A stretch of DNA of 64,000 nucleotides from Nonomuraea gerenzanensis (GCF_020215645.1 NZ_CP084058.1:5704001-5768000); one strand, 5' to 3'. Shown: positions 1 to 8,600, counted from the first letter of the stretch. Notes: generated by a model from the letters alone, not told the origin. Numbers and translations are program-made.

Positions 1-233
1 CGACCATCGACCTGCACGCGACCGAGGGCCGCTCCTGGCGCCTGACCCTCGACGCCGACGGCGTCCGCTGCGACGACCTCGCCGCCGACGCGGAGCCGGG
101 CGACCTGGCGATGCGAGGCGCAGCGAGCGAACTGGTCCTCTACTTCTACGAGCGCGTCCCGCTCGGCCGCCTGGAGACCACCGGCGACACCGAGCCGATG
201 GAGCAGCTCGCAGACTGGGACCCGAACGCGTGA
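1..233 (+). CDS. C-terminal end of a mycothiol-dependent maleylpyruvate isomerase-family protein (partial)
   Basis: The reading frame enters the window at base 3 and stops at a TGA at 231-233, giving about 76 residues. The segment RGAASELVLYFYERVPLGRL, followed by ETTGD, is the usual ending of the MDMPI C-terminal domain in actinobacterial TIGR03083-type proteins. These are DinB-like, mycothiol-associated, soluble proteins, mostly of unknown substrate. The N-terminal metal-binding domain lies outside the window, so neither activity nor start can be judged. Family assignment is by motif only. Confidence 0.6.
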   Translation, partial: TIDLHATEGRSWRLTLDADGVRCDDLAADAEPGDLAMRGAASELVLYFYERVPLGRLETTGDTEPMEQLADWDPNA

Positions 234-604
234 AAGGCGCACTTGCGACGCATCCGTCGGTTGCCCGCGCTCCTGCGGGCGCCACTGAGCCCTGGGGATC
301 GGCGCAGGGCCTCGCGGCGGATGCGGATGATCCGGTCGCGCGCCCCATCCCGGTGGCCGGGGCGTCCAGCAGGTAGAGCACCGCGGTCAGCGGTGGACCC
401 CAGATCCGGGTGGCCGGTGATCCGCGGCGCGGCTCGGCCGGGAATCCGTGACGCGGCCGAGGGCGTCCACCAAGGTTCTGAGGCGGCTTTCACCTGCGGC
501 TCCGCCGGGCGGCTGAGGCGAGCGGGAAGAACAAGACTGTTGTCCGCTGATTTTCTCGTGCACGGTTGTCGGCGTCCCCACCCCATGCCGACAGGAGTTC
601 CAGC
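234..604. other. Intergenic stretch without a supportable gene
   Basis: This 371-base gap separates the MDMPI-type gene from the carotenoid oxygenase. Open frames on both strands here read as arginine/proline-rich noise with no family motif and no placed ribosome binding site. A minus-strand stretch around 300-420 hints at decayed coding sequence but cannot be assigned. The last 15 bases carry the ribosome binding site of the next gene. Confidence 0.4.
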
Positions 605-1951
605 ATGTCCGAAGCCGTGCCGCTGCACCTGGCGGGCAACAACGCACCGGTCGCCGAGGAGGTGACCCTGAAGCCGTCCAAGGTCGTCGGCGAGATCCCG
701 GCCGAGCTGAGCGGGCAGTTCTTCCGCAACGGGCCCAACCCGCGTACCGGCTGGTCGCCGCACTCCTTCGCGGGCGACGGAATGATCCACACCATCGCGC
801 TGGAGGGCGGCAGGGCTCGCTGGTACCGCAACCGGTACGTACGCACGCCGCTGTACGAGCACCCCGGCCAGTCCCGCCTCGCCCTCGCCTTCGACCAGGA
901 GACCGGCCGGATCGACTACCGGGTCACCACGGCCAACACCCACCTGATCGCGCACGCGGGCCGGCTGTTCGCCCTGGAAGAGGGCGGCTTCCCGTACGAG
1001 GTGACGCCGGACCTCGCCACGATCGGGGCGTACACCTTCGACGGGGCCCTGCGGACCCCGATGACCGCGCATCCGAAGACCTGCCCGATCACCGGTGAGC
1101 TGCTGTTCTTCGGCTACCGGCTGCGCCCGCCGTACCTGACCTGCTACCGCGCCTCGCCCGCCGGCGAAGTGGTGCAGAGGAGGGTCGTGGACGTGCCGCG
1201 GGCGACGATGATGCACGACTTCGCCATCACCCGCCACCACGTGATCTTCATGGACCTGCCGGTCGTCTTCGACCCCGCCCAGGCGGCGGCGGGCGGGCCG
1301 CCGTGGCGCTGGGACGACGCGCACCGCGCCCGGTTCGGCGTGCTGGCGCGTATGGCCGGCGACGACGCGCCCGTCCGCTGGTTCGACATCGCCCCGTGCT
1401 ACGTGTGGCACACCATGAACGCCTTCGAGGACCCGCGGGGCGACACGATCACCGTCACCGGCACCCGTGTCCGCACGCTGTGGCGCGGCGGCGCCGGAGA
1501 CCTGGAGGGCGGGCTCCCGGTCGTGTACCGCTGGACGCTGGACCTGAGGTCCGGCGCGGTCGCCGAGGAGGCACTCGACGACACGCCCAGCGAATACCCC
1601 CGGGTGGCCGACTCGGTGCTCGGGCTGCCCCACCGTTACGGCTACACGACGAGCTTCTCCCTGGACGCCGAGCCGGAGCGGTCGGAGATCTACGCCTACG
1701 ACCTCATCGGCGGCGGGCGGGCGGTGCACCGCCTCCCCGCGGGCCACACCTGCGGCGAGGCCGTCTTCGTGCCCCGGGCCGGGGGCGGCGAGAACGAGGG
1801 CTTCCTGATGACGTTCGCGCACGATCGCGCCGCCGGCACGAGTTACCTGGCCGTCCTGGACGCCGCCGACCTGGCCGCGCCCCCGCTCGCCGAGGTGCAC
1901 GTACCGGTGCGTGTCCCCGCGGGCTTCCACGGCAACTGGATCCCGGCCTGA
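605..1951 (+). CDS. Carotenoid cleavage oxygenase (RPE65/lignostilbene dioxygenase family)
   Basis: This 448-residue protein has the family's seven-bladed propeller features. The four iron-binding histidines are readable in TAHPK (about residue 155), MMHDF (about 203), VWHTMNAFED (about 268) and GFHGNW near the C-terminus. Family members cleave a carotenoid or stilbene double bond with O2 to give aldehydes or ketones. The ATG at 605 is chosen because ACAGGAG lies 7 bases upstream; a TTG at 566 would remove that site from its normal position. It lies at the edge of a carotenoid cluster that lacks a lycopene cyclase, so the substrate may be an acyclic carotenoid, which is inference. Confidence 0.88.
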   Translation: MSEAVPLHLAGNNAPVAEEVTLKPSKVVGEIPAELSGQFFRNGPNPRTGWSPHSFAGDGMIHTIALEGGRARWYRNRYVRTPLYEHPGQSRLALAFDQETGRIDYRVTTANTHLIAHAGRLFALEEGGFPYEVTPDLATIGAYTFDGALRTPMTAHPKTCPITGELLFFGYRLRPPYLTCYRASPAGEVVQRRVVDVPRATMMHDFAITRHHVIFMDLPVVFDPAQAAAGGPPWRWDDAHRARFGVLARMAGDDAPVRWFDIAPCYVWHTMNAFEDPRGDTITVTGTRVRTLWRGGAGDLEGGLPVVYRWTLDLRSGAVAEEALDDTPSEYPRVADSVLGLPHRYGYTTSFSLDAEPERSEIYAYDLIGGGRAVHRLPAGHTCGEAVFVPRAGGGENEGFLMTFAHDRAAGTSYLAVLDAADLAAPPLAEVHVPVRVPAGFHGNWIPA

Positions 1952-1984
1952 GTATCGAGGGCGCACCTTCATCGGGCCAGGCAA

Positions 1985-2324
1985 GGCTCAGCCTGGCCTG
2001 ACCGGCGCGGTCTACCTGCACAACAGGTGACCTCACCGGTTTCCGGCGGCGTGTCCTCGAAGGTCGGCGCCCATCCGGCGGGGCCGGTCGCCTGGTTTCG
2101 GCCACCACGTCGCCGTGCCGGACGATCAGCTCTCCGCCACGCACCCGCCGGCCGGCCCGCGGATCGGCCAGGCAGCGCAGCAGGGAAGCCGCGGCGGTGG
2201 CCGGCCGGGATGGCGTCGTCCAGCACGAACAGCGGGATCACGGCGCAGGCGGCCACCAGGGCCGGGTGGTCGTGCACGCGCAGGTCCCCGTTGAACAGGA
2301 CCACTGTGTCCGTAAGTTCCTCAT
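1985..2324 (-). pseudogene. Decayed N-terminal fragment of a deoxyribodipyrimidine photolyase
   Basis: Reading leftwards from about 2304, one frame gives VLFNGDLRVHDHPALVAACA then PLFVLDDAIPAGHRRG, which is the start of the photolyase antenna-binding domain. The next segment, RGGELIVRHGDVVAET, continues the family's alignment but in a different frame, so there is a frameshift near 2190. A plausible original ATG at 2324 with an AAGGAG site is itself out of frame with the body, implying a second indel. Similarity ends by about 2030 and the FAD-binding half is absent. Photolyase genes commonly accompany LitR-type light-inducible carotenoid clusters, so this looks like lost cluster content. Confidence 0.75.
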
Positions 2325-2454
2325 ACCGGACTCCTTCGCGACACCACAGGCCGTGGTTGCGGCTGTGGGGGTCTTCATACCTCGCGTGCCCGCGACGCGA
2401 GGCCGTACGCCGGCCGAAGACATGGCAGGCGTGCCGCGGGGAAGGGTCGTCGGC

Positions 2455-3924
2455 ATGTCATTGTGCCTGGTCACCGGCGCGACCGGTTACATCGGCGGGC
2501 GGTTGGTGCCCGAGTTGCTCGCCGCCGGCCACGAGGTGCGGTGCATGGTGCGCTCGGCCGGGAGGCTGCGTGACCTGCCGTGGGCGGCGCGTACGCAGGT
2601 GGCCGAGGCCGACGCCACGGACGCCGGGGCGACGCGCCGGGCATTGGACGGGGTCGAGGTCGCGTACTACCTGATCCACGCGATGGGCGCGAGCGGCCGG
2701 TTCGCCGAGCGGGACCGCCTGGCGGCGCGCACGTTCGCGGCGGCGGCGGCCGAGGCGGGCGTGCGGCGGATCGTCTACCTGGGCGGCCTGACCGCTGATG
2801 AGCGGCTCTCGCCGCACCTGAGGTCGCGGGCGGAGGTGGGGGAGATCTTCCTGGAGGGGGCCGTGCCCGCGGTGGTGCTGCGCGCCGCGGTGATCATCGG
2901 TTCCGGGTCGGCCTCGTTCGAGATGCTGCGCCACCTGACCGAGCGGTTGCCGGTGATGACGACGCCGCGCTGGGTGCGCAGCCGTACCCAGCCGATCGCG
3001 GTGCGGGACGTGCTGCGCTACCTCCTCGCGTGGGCGGAGGTGTCGGGGACGGTCAACCGGGGTTTCGACCTCGGCGGGCCCGACGTGCTGACCTACGCCG
3101 ACATGATGCACGCTTACGCGGCCGTGGCCGGCCTGCCGCCCCGGCTGATCATTCCGGTGCCGCTGCTCAGCCCCCGGCTCTCCAGCCTGTGGGTGGGGCT
3201 GGTCACGCCGGTCCCGGCGAGCATCGCGCGTCCGCTGGTGGAGTCGCTGCGCAACGAGGCCGTGTGCGGCGAGCACGACATCGCCCGCTACGTGCCCGAT
3301 CCCGAGGGCGGGCTGACCGGCTTCCGGCGGGCGGTGGCGCTGGCGCTGATGAAGATCAAGGAGGCGGACGTGGCCACCCGCTGGTCCTCGGCGTCCACGC
3401 CGGGCGCGCCGAGCGATCCGCTGCCCACCGATCCCGGCTGGGCGGGCGGCAGCCTGTACGTCGACGAGCGCAGCCTGGCCGTACCGGCGAGCGCGGAGGC
3501 GCTGTGGCAGGTGATCGAGGGCATCGGCGGCGACAACGGCTGGTACTCCCTGCCGGTCGCCTGGAAGCTGCGGGGGCTGGCCGACCGGCTCGTCGGCGGC
3601 GTGGGCCTGCGGCGCGGCCGGCGGGACCCCGACCGGCTGCGGGTGGGCGACTCGATCGACTTCTGGCGGGTGGAGGACGTGGTCCCCGGCGAGCTGCTGC
3701 GGCTGCGCGCCGAGATGCGGCTGCCCGGTCTGGCCTGGCTGGAGCTGGGCGTCGCGCGCGACGGCGACCGGACGACCTACACGCAGCGGGCGATCTTCCA
3801 TCCGCGCGGCCTGCTCGGTCACCTGTACTGGCGGGGCATCTCGCCGTTCCACGGTCTGATCTTCGGGCGGATGCCGGTCAACGTGGCGGCGGCGGCCCGG
3901 CGGCGAGAGCAGATCTTGTCCTGA
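2455..3924 (+). CDS. SDR/NmrA-type oxidoreductase with C-terminal DUF2867 domain
   Basis: This protein has 489 residues. The N-terminus has the Rossmann motif VTGATGYIGGRL at residues 6-17, and an NAD(P)-binding extended/atypical SDR fold runs to about residue 300. The C-terminal third (about 340-485) has the DUF2867 signature, with WYSLPVAWKLRG, GDSIDFWRVED and AEMRLPGLAWLELGV. The ATG at 2455 follows GGGGAAGGG by about 9 bases; earlier in-frame starts would overlap the photolyase remnant. It is first in a plus-strand run of carotenoid-modifying genes. A similar oxidoreductase (LitQ) is reported in the Streptomyces lit cluster, and equivalence is an inference. Substrate is unknown. Confidence 0.8.
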   Translation: MSLCLVTGATGYIGGRLVPELLAAGHEVRCMVRSAGRLRDLPWAARTQVAEADATDAGATRRALDGVEVAYYLIHAMGASGRFAERDRLAARTFAAAAAEAGVRRIVYLGGLTADERLSPHLRSRAEVGEIFLEGAVPAVVLRAAVIIGSGSASFEMLRHLTERLPVMTTPRWVRSRTQPIAVRDVLRYLLAWAEVSGTVNRGFDLGGPDVLTYADMMHAYAAVAGLPPRLIIPVPLLSPRLSSLWVGLVTPVPASIARPLVESLRNEAVCGEHDIARYVPDPEGGLTGFRRAVALALMKIKEADVATRWSSASTPGAPSDPLPTDPGWAGGSLYVDERSLAVPASAEALWQVIEGIGGDNGWYSLPVAWKLRGLADRLVGGVGLRRGRRDPDRLRVGDSIDFWRVEDVVPGELLRLRAEMRLPGLAWLELGVARDGDRTTYTQRAIFHPRGLLGHLYWRGISPFHGLIFGRMPVNVAAAARRREQILS

Positions 3925-4004
3925 TTCTCGGCCGGCCGTGAGGGACGCTTGGCACGTCACGGGGCACATGCGTCCGTGACCGGGGCGGCTGCGAAAGACA
4001 AGGT

Positions 4005-4772
4005 GTGCAACAGACGCGGAGCGGACAGGACAGACGCGCGGCCCTGCGGCCTGCCCGCGTGCTGGGCGTGGTGTTCCTGGTGGCCATGATCGGCTGCCAG
4101 GTGGCGTCGGGGCTCGACGCGCGGCCGGAGCGGTTCACGACGGTGATCGTGGCCCTGCTGGCGGCGTGCGCGGTGGCGTTCGCCGCGGCCGTGTGGGGCG
4201 CGGGCGGAGCGGTGGCCGCGTTCGGCGCGGCGGTGCTGATCGGGTACACGGCCGAGCTGGTCGGGGTGTCGACCGGGTTCCCGTTCGGCGAGTACCGCTA
4301 CAGCGGCGTGCTGTGGCCGCAGGTGGGCGGCGTTCCGGTGGTGGTGGCGCTGGCCTGGGGCGGGATGGGGCTGGCGGCGTACGCGGTGGCGGCCGCCATC
4401 GCACCGGCCGGTTGGGCACGGACGTGCGTGGGCGCGGGCGCGCTGACGGCGTGGGATCTGTTCCTCGACCCGCAGATGGTCCGCCTCGGGCTGTGGACGT
4501 GGGCGCAGGACGGCTTCTACCGCGGCATCCCGCTGAGCAACTTCGCCGGCTGGCTGCTGGTGTCGGCCCTGGTCATGCTGGCCGTCGGAGGCATCTGCGG
4601 CGCGGCGAGGGCAGGGCGGGGGCTGCTGGTGCTGTACACGGTCATGGCGGTGATGGAGACGGTCGCCTTCGCGGCGGTGTTCGACCCGCCCGACGCGCTG
4701 GTGGCGGTGGCCGGAGGGATCACGATGGGCGCGTTCGCCGCGCCGGCCTGGAGGCGGTCATGGCAGAGGTGA
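4005..4772 (+). CDS. CruF-like carotenoid 1',2'-hydratase (DUF422 membrane protein)
   Basis: This integral membrane protein has 255 residues and about seven hydrophobic segments. The conserved core includes GYTAELVGVSTGFPFGEYRY (about 85-105), AWGGMGLAAYA and AWDLFLDPQMV followed by W-W-x-G-x-P-type sequence, typical of DUF422. CruF adds water across the end of an acyclic psi-end group to give a tertiary hydroxyl, the site later glycosylated. The GTG at 4005 is the furthest start before the preceding gene, with a weak AAGG-type site; an ATG at 4087 is possible but would remove the first helix. Its end overlaps the next gene by 13 bases. Its partner GT2 gene lies two genes downstream. Confidence 0.8.
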   Translation: MQQTRSGQDRRAALRPARVLGVVFLVAMIGCQVASGLDARPERFTTVIVALLAACAVAFAAAVWGAGGAVAAFGAAVLIGYTAELVGVSTGFPFGEYRYSGVLWPQVGGVPVVVALAWGGMGLAAYAVAAAIAPAGWARTCVGAGALTAWDLFLDPQMVRLGLWTWAQDGFYRGIPLSNFAGWLLVSALVMLAVGGICGAARAGRGLLVLYTVMAVMETVAFAAVFDPPDALVAVAGGITMGAFAAPAWRRSWQR

Positions 4773-6199
4773 CGGTGGTCGGCGGCGGCGTGGGCGGCAT
4801 GGTGTGCGCGCTGCTGCTCGCCAGGCAGGGGCACGACGTGCGGCTGTACGAGCAGTCGCCGCGGCTCGGCGGCAAGCTGGCCGAGCATCGCCGGGACGGG
4901 TTCACCTTCTCCCTGGGGCCGTCGCTGCTCACCATGCCCGAGCTGTTCCGCGAGCTCGGCCTGGGACGCGAACTGATCGAGCCGGAGCTGCTGTGCCGCT
5001 ACCGGTTCGCCGACGGCAGCGTGCTGGACGCCCGGCGCGATCCGCACCGGATGGCCGCCGCGGTGGATCTGCTCGCCCCCGGCGAGGGACGGGCCTGGCG
5101 CGCCTTCCACCGCTGGGCCCAGGGCTGCCTGGAGGCGGCGAGCCGGACGGTGTTCGCCGGGCCGCTGATCCGGCCGCCGCACGAAGCCCGGCTGCCGGAC
5201 CTGCTGGCCGTGGCCCCCGCACACACCCTGGACGGGCTGGCCCGCCGCTACTTCACGGACACCCGGCTGCGGCAGTACGTCGGCCGCTATGCCACCTACG
5301 CCGGGTCGAGCCCCTACCGGGCACCCGCCGCGCTCGGCTGCGTCCCGGCGCTGGAGCACGGGCAGGGCGTCTGGTACGTGCCCGGCGGCCTGGCCCGGCT
5401 CGCTGACGACCTGGCGCTGCTGCTGAAGGCCGCGAACGTCCAGGTGCTGCTGTCCGAGCCGGTCGCCGCCGTCGAGGCCGACGGCTCCCGGGTGACGGGG
5501 GTGCGGCTGGCCGGTGGCGAACGCGTGCGGGCCGACGTGGTGGTGGCCAACACCGACGCCGCCGCCCTGTACGGCCGCCTGCTGCCCGACCGCCGCCGGC
5601 TGCGCCGCATCGCCAGGCTCGGCCGTTCGTCGTCGGCGCTGCTGATCCTGGCCGGGGTCGAGGGGCGCACACCCGGGCTGCCGCATCACTCGGTGCTGTT
5701 CTCGTCCGACTACGAACGGGAGTTCGGCGACATCTTCGACCGCGGGAGCCCGCCGCTCGACCCCACCGTCTACCTCGGCTGCTCGGCGGTCGACGACCCC
5801 TCCCAGGCTCCGGAGGGGGCGGAGAACTGGACGATGCTCGTCAACGTGCCCGCTCGCGATCCGGGGCGCTGGCCGATCGGGGTGGCGGCGTACCGGGACC
5901 TGGTGCTGGAGCGGCTGGCCGAGCGCGGCCACGACCTGGCGGGCCGGTTGCGCTTCGCCGACGTCTTCACGCCCGCCGACCTGCGCGACCGGTACGGCGC
6001 CTGGGGCGGAGCCATCTACGGCAGCGCCTACCGGGGGCGGCTGTCGTCCTTCCGGCGCCCGGGCAACCGCGGCCCGCGCAAGGGGCTGTACCTGGTCGGC
6101 GGGTCGGCGCAGCCAGGGGGCGGGCTGCCCATGGTGACGCTGGGCGCGCGCATCGTGGCCGGGCTGGTCGCCCAGGACCTGCGAGGGAACGGGCGATGA
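4760..6199 (+). CDS. CrtI-family carotenoid desaturase/oxidase (CrtD-like)
   Basis: This FAD-dependent amine-oxidase-fold protein has 479 residues. The N-terminal dinucleotide motif VVGGGVGGMVCALLLARQG is at residues 5-23, followed by LGGKLAEHRRDGFTFSLGPS, and the C-terminal FAD motif is GLYLVGGSAQPGGGLPMVTLGARI. It is clearly diverged from the cluster's phytoene desaturase at 10527-11981. Lying between a CruF-type hydratase and a glycosyltransferase, it most likely introduces the 3,4 double bond into a 1-hydroxycarotenoid (CrtD role). Terminal oxidation, as in CrtNb/CrtP-type enzymes, is the alternative. It overlaps its upstream neighbour by 13 bases and the downstream ATG by ATGA, so the four genes are probably co-translated. 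Confidence 0.8.
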   Translation: MAEVTVVGGGVGGMVCALLLARQGHDVRLYEQSPRLGGKLAEHRRDGFTFSLGPSLLTMPELFRELGLGRELIEPELLCRYRFADGSVLDARRDPHRMAAAVDLLAPGEGRAWRAFHRWAQGCLEAASRTVFAGPLIRPPHEARLPDLLAVAPAHTLDGLARRYFTDTRLRQYVGRYATYAGSSPYRAPAALGCVPALEHGQGVWYVPGGLARLADDLALLLKAANVQVLLSEPVAAVEADGSRVTGVRLAGGERVRADVVVANTDAAALYGRLLPDRRRLRRIARLGRSSSALLILAGVEGRTPGLPHHSVLFSSDYEREFGDIFDRGSPPLDPTVYLGCSAVDDPSQAPEGAENWTMLVNVPARDPGRWPIGVAAYRDLVLERLAERGHDLAGRLRFADVFTPADLRDRYGAWGGAIYGSAYRGRLSSFRRPGNRGPRKGLYLVGGSAQPGGGLPMVTLGARIVAGLVAQDLRGNGR

Positions 6200-7353
6200 G
6201 GCTGCTCACGGGCGCGCAAGTCGTCGCGGCCGCTGTCGTGGCCGCCAGGCTGGCGCGCGGACGGCGGCGGCTGCCGCCGCTGCGGCCCACTCCGCACGCC
6301 GGCGTGACGATCTCCGTGGTGATCCCGGCTCGCGACGAGGCGGCCAGGATCCGGCCGTGCCTGCGCGCCGCGCTGGCGTCCCCCGCCGTCACCGAGGTGA
6401 TCGTGGTCGACGACGGCTCCCGCGACGGGACGGCCGAGGTGGCCGCTTCGCTGGGGGCCACGGTCGTCACCGCCGAGCCGCTGCCCGGCGGCTGGGTGGG
6501 CAAGCAGTGGGCGCTGCGTCAGGGGGTGGCCGCGGCCGGCGGCGAGGTGGTGGTCACGCTGGACGCCGACACCCGCCCCGCGCCGGGGCTGTTCGGGGCG
6601 CTCGCGGGCGCCCTGGAGCGCTACGACCTGGTGAGCGCGGGCCCCCGGTTCGTCTGTGACGGCGTGCTGGAGCAGGCCCTGCACGCCTCCATGCTGGCGA
6701 CGCTGGTCTACCGGTTCGGGCCGGTCGGCCCCGCGAGCCCGCCGCCGCCGCACCGCGTCGTCGCCAACGGTCAGTGCCTGGCCTTCCGCCGTGCCGAGCT
6801 GGCCGGTGTGGACGGGTTCGCGCTGGTCCGGGATCGCATGACCGACGACGTGGCGCTGGCCCGGGCCCTGGCCGGGCGGGGGTGGCAGGTCGGTTTTCTG
6901 GACGCGGGCGCTCTGCTGGAGGTCGACATGCACGACTCGGTGGGCGAGCTGTGGCGGGAGTGGGGGCGTTCGCTGCCGCTGAGCGACGTGACGGGACGCG
7001 GATGGCAGGCGGCCGACCTGGCCGTCATCTGGCTCACCGGGGCGCTGCCCGTGCTGCGGCTGGCGGCCGGCCGGCCCACCGGGCTGGACGTGGCGCTGCT
7101 GGTGGCGCGGTCGCTGCTCACGGGTGCGCTGCGCGGCAGCTACCGCGGGGCGGGCGCGGGGGTGCTGTTGTCGCCGCTGCTCGACCCGGCGTCGGCGTTC
7201 CGGCTGACCCAGGCCACGCTGCGGCCGGTACGGACCTGGCGCGGCCGCACCTACCCGGCCACCGACGGCACCCGTCCGGACCCGGGCGGGGAAGCGGGGG
7301 ACGTCAGCTGCGGCGCGCGGCCAGTGCCGCCTGGCCGAAACGCAACCCGATGA
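6196..7353 (+). CDS. Family 2 glycosyltransferase, CruG/CrtQ-like carotenoid glycosyltransferase
   Basis: This protein has 385 residues, with an N-terminal membrane segment and a GT-A domain. VVIPARDEAARIRPCL (about 40-55), VIVVDDGSRDGTAEV (about 70-84), a GGWVGKQWALRQG loop and VTLDADTRP (the DxD metal site) are followed by GQCLAFRR and MTDDVALARALAGRGW, and then C-terminal hydrophobic helices. This pattern is typical of enzymes that glycosylate carotenoid hydroxyl or carboxyl groups. ATGA overlap with the desaturase shows coupling. Its last 50 bases overlap tail-to-tail with the PlsY-like gene. The sugar donor cannot be read from sequence. Confidence 0.82.
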   Translation: MRLLTGAQVVAAAVVAARLARGRRRLPPLRPTPHAGVTISVVIPARDEAARIRPCLRAALASPAVTEVIVVDDGSRDGTAEVAASLGATVVTAEPLPGGWVGKQWALRQGVAAAGGEVVVTLDADTRPAPGLFGALAGALERYDLVSAGPRFVCDGVLEQALHASMLATLVYRFGPVGPASPPPPHRVVANGQCLAFRRAELAGVDGFALVRDRMTDDVALARALAGRGWQVGFLDAGALLEVDMHDSVGELWREWGRSLPLSDVTGRGWQAADLAVIWLTGALPVLRLAAGRPTGLDVALLVARSLLTGALRGSYRGAGAGVLLSPLLDPASAFRLTQATLRPVRTWRGRTYPATDGTRPDPGGEAGDVSCGARPVPPGRNATR

Positions 7354-7900
7354 GGCACATCAGCCCCCCGGTCGCCGCCACCAGCTCCACGGGCGCGAAC
7401 AGCAGCTGCAGCACCGGCACGCCGAACACCGCCAGGCGCGCCCCCACCGCGAACGACCGCACCGCCAGCGCCGCCACCACCAGGGCGGTGATCGCCAGCA
7501 CGAACGCCGGCGGGCAGATGACCGCGATCCCGCCCGCGAACGTCAGGATGGACCGGCCGCCACGGAAACCGGCGAAGACCGGCCACGCGTGCCCCGCCAT
7601 CGCCGCCGCCACCGCCAGATACACCGGCGCCACGCTCGCCCCCGTCACCACGCCCAGGGCGGTGGTGTGGGCGCCGCTGACGAGCAGCCCCAGCAGCGCC
7701 GCCAGCGCGCCCTTCGCCGTGTCGCCGGCGAACACCGGCACGGCCGCCCGCCGGCCGAGCTGTTCCCTGACGTTCCAGTACCCCGGGTTGCGGTCGCCGA
7801 CCTTGCGCGGATCGACACCGTACGCGCGCGCCACCAGCACCGCGACCGGCACCGAGCCGAGCAGGTAACCGGAGATGACCGCCACCAGCACGTCAACCAT
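7304..7900 (-). CDS. plsY: PlsY-like acyl-phosphate acyltransferase in the carotenoid cluster
   Basis: This multi-span membrane protein has 198 residues and readable PlsY motifs: LLGSVPVAVLV (motif 1), DRNPGYWNVRE (motif 2, with N-x-G-x-x-N kept) and GHAWPVFAGFRGGRS (motif 3). PlsY normally transfers an acyl chain from acyl-phosphate to glycerol-3-phosphate. Motif 2 lacks the usual GSGN start, suggesting a changed acceptor. It sits between the glycosyltransferase and the CrtA-type gene, and a PlsX homologue is 750 bases away. I therefore infer acylation of the carotenoid glycoside. The ATG at 7900 has GGAACGAGG upstream. A housekeeping PlsY role cannot be excluded. Confidence 0.78.
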   Translation of the reverse strand: MVDVLVAVISGYLLGSVPVAVLVARAYGVDPRKVGDRNPGYWNVREQLGRRAAVPVFAGDTAKGALAALLGLLVSGAHTTALGVVTGASVAPVYLAVAAAMAGHAWPVFAGFRGGRSILTFAGGIAVICPPAFVLAITALVVAALAVRSFAVGARLAVFGVPVLQLLFAPVELVAATGGLMCLIGLRFGQAALAARRS

Positions 7901-8600
7901 CGCCTCGTTCCACCTCATCCGATACGGCAGCATCCGCGAGATGCGGCACATGGCTTTCGACCGCCCGCCGCTGCGGCGCACCGGCGGGCTGCTGTTCTGG
8001 CGGCTGCTCGGCACCGGCCGGGGCCGGACCATGTCGCTGGGCGCCGACCTGCGCCGGTGGGCCCTGTTCGCGCTCTGGCGCGACGAGAGCGACCTGGAGG
8101 AGTTCCTGCGCGTCTCGCCGATCGCCGCCCGCTGGCGGACGGAGGCGGACGAGAGCTGGCAGGTGCGGCTGACCCCGCTCGCCTCGCGCGGCGCCTGGGC
8201 GGGAGGCGACCCGTTCGACGGGCATACGGTACGGCACGGCGGCGGAGCACGGCCCACGGCGGGCGAGGCGGGGCCGGTGGCGGTGCTGACCAGGGCGTCG
8301 ATCCGGGCTCGCCGCCTGGTCGCGTTCTACCGGTCGGTGCCACCGGTTGAGGAGCTGCTGCGGCGGCAGGACGGCTGTCTGGCGTCGATCGGCATGGGGG
8401 AGTGGCCGCTGGCCCGGCAGGCGACCTTCTCGCTGTGGCGGGACAGCGCAGCGGTGAACGCCTTCGCCTACCGGGGACAGGCACACCGGCGCGTCATCGA
8501 CCAGGTCCGCTCCCGCGGCTGGTACGCCGAGGAGCTGTTCGCCCGCTTCGCCCCGTACGCCAGCGAGGGCACCTGGGACGGCACCGACCCGCTGCGCTGA
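7875..8600 (+). CDS. CrtA-type spheroidene monooxygenase-family protein
   Basis: This protein has 241 residues. The segments FHLIRYGS, MAFDRPPLRRTGGLLFWRLL, RRWALFALWRDESDLEEFL, VLTRASIRARRLVAFYRSVP, GEWPLARQATFSLWRDSAAV and RGWYAEELFARFAPY match the CrtA family, which oxidises C-2 of acyclic carotenoids to ketones. The ATG at 7875 is preferred over 7941 because the FHLIRY stretch before 7941 aligns with the family N-terminus. That start lies inside the divergent PlsY-like gene, a 26-base head-to-head overlap. Presence of CrtA with CruF and CrtD types fits an acyclic keto-hydroxy product. Confidence 0.78.
   Translation: MTATSTSTIASFHLIRYGSIREMRHMAFDRPPLRRTGGLLFWRLLGTGRGRTMSLGADLRRWALFALWRDESDLEEFLRVSPIAARWRTEADESWQVRLTPLASRGAWAGGDPFDGHTVRHGGGARPTAGEAGPVAVLTRASIRARRLVAFYRSVPPVEELLRRQDGCLASIGMGEWPLARQATFSLWRDSAAVNAFAYRGQAHRRVIDQVRSRGWYAEELFARFAPYASEGTWDGTDPLR

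Noticed and set aside
146-1984. Long minus-strand open frame opposite the carotenoid oxygenase
   Set aside because: It reads as Arg/Gly/Val-rich antisense of a clear plus-strand enzyme with intact iron ligands. Long antisense frames are normal at this GC content.
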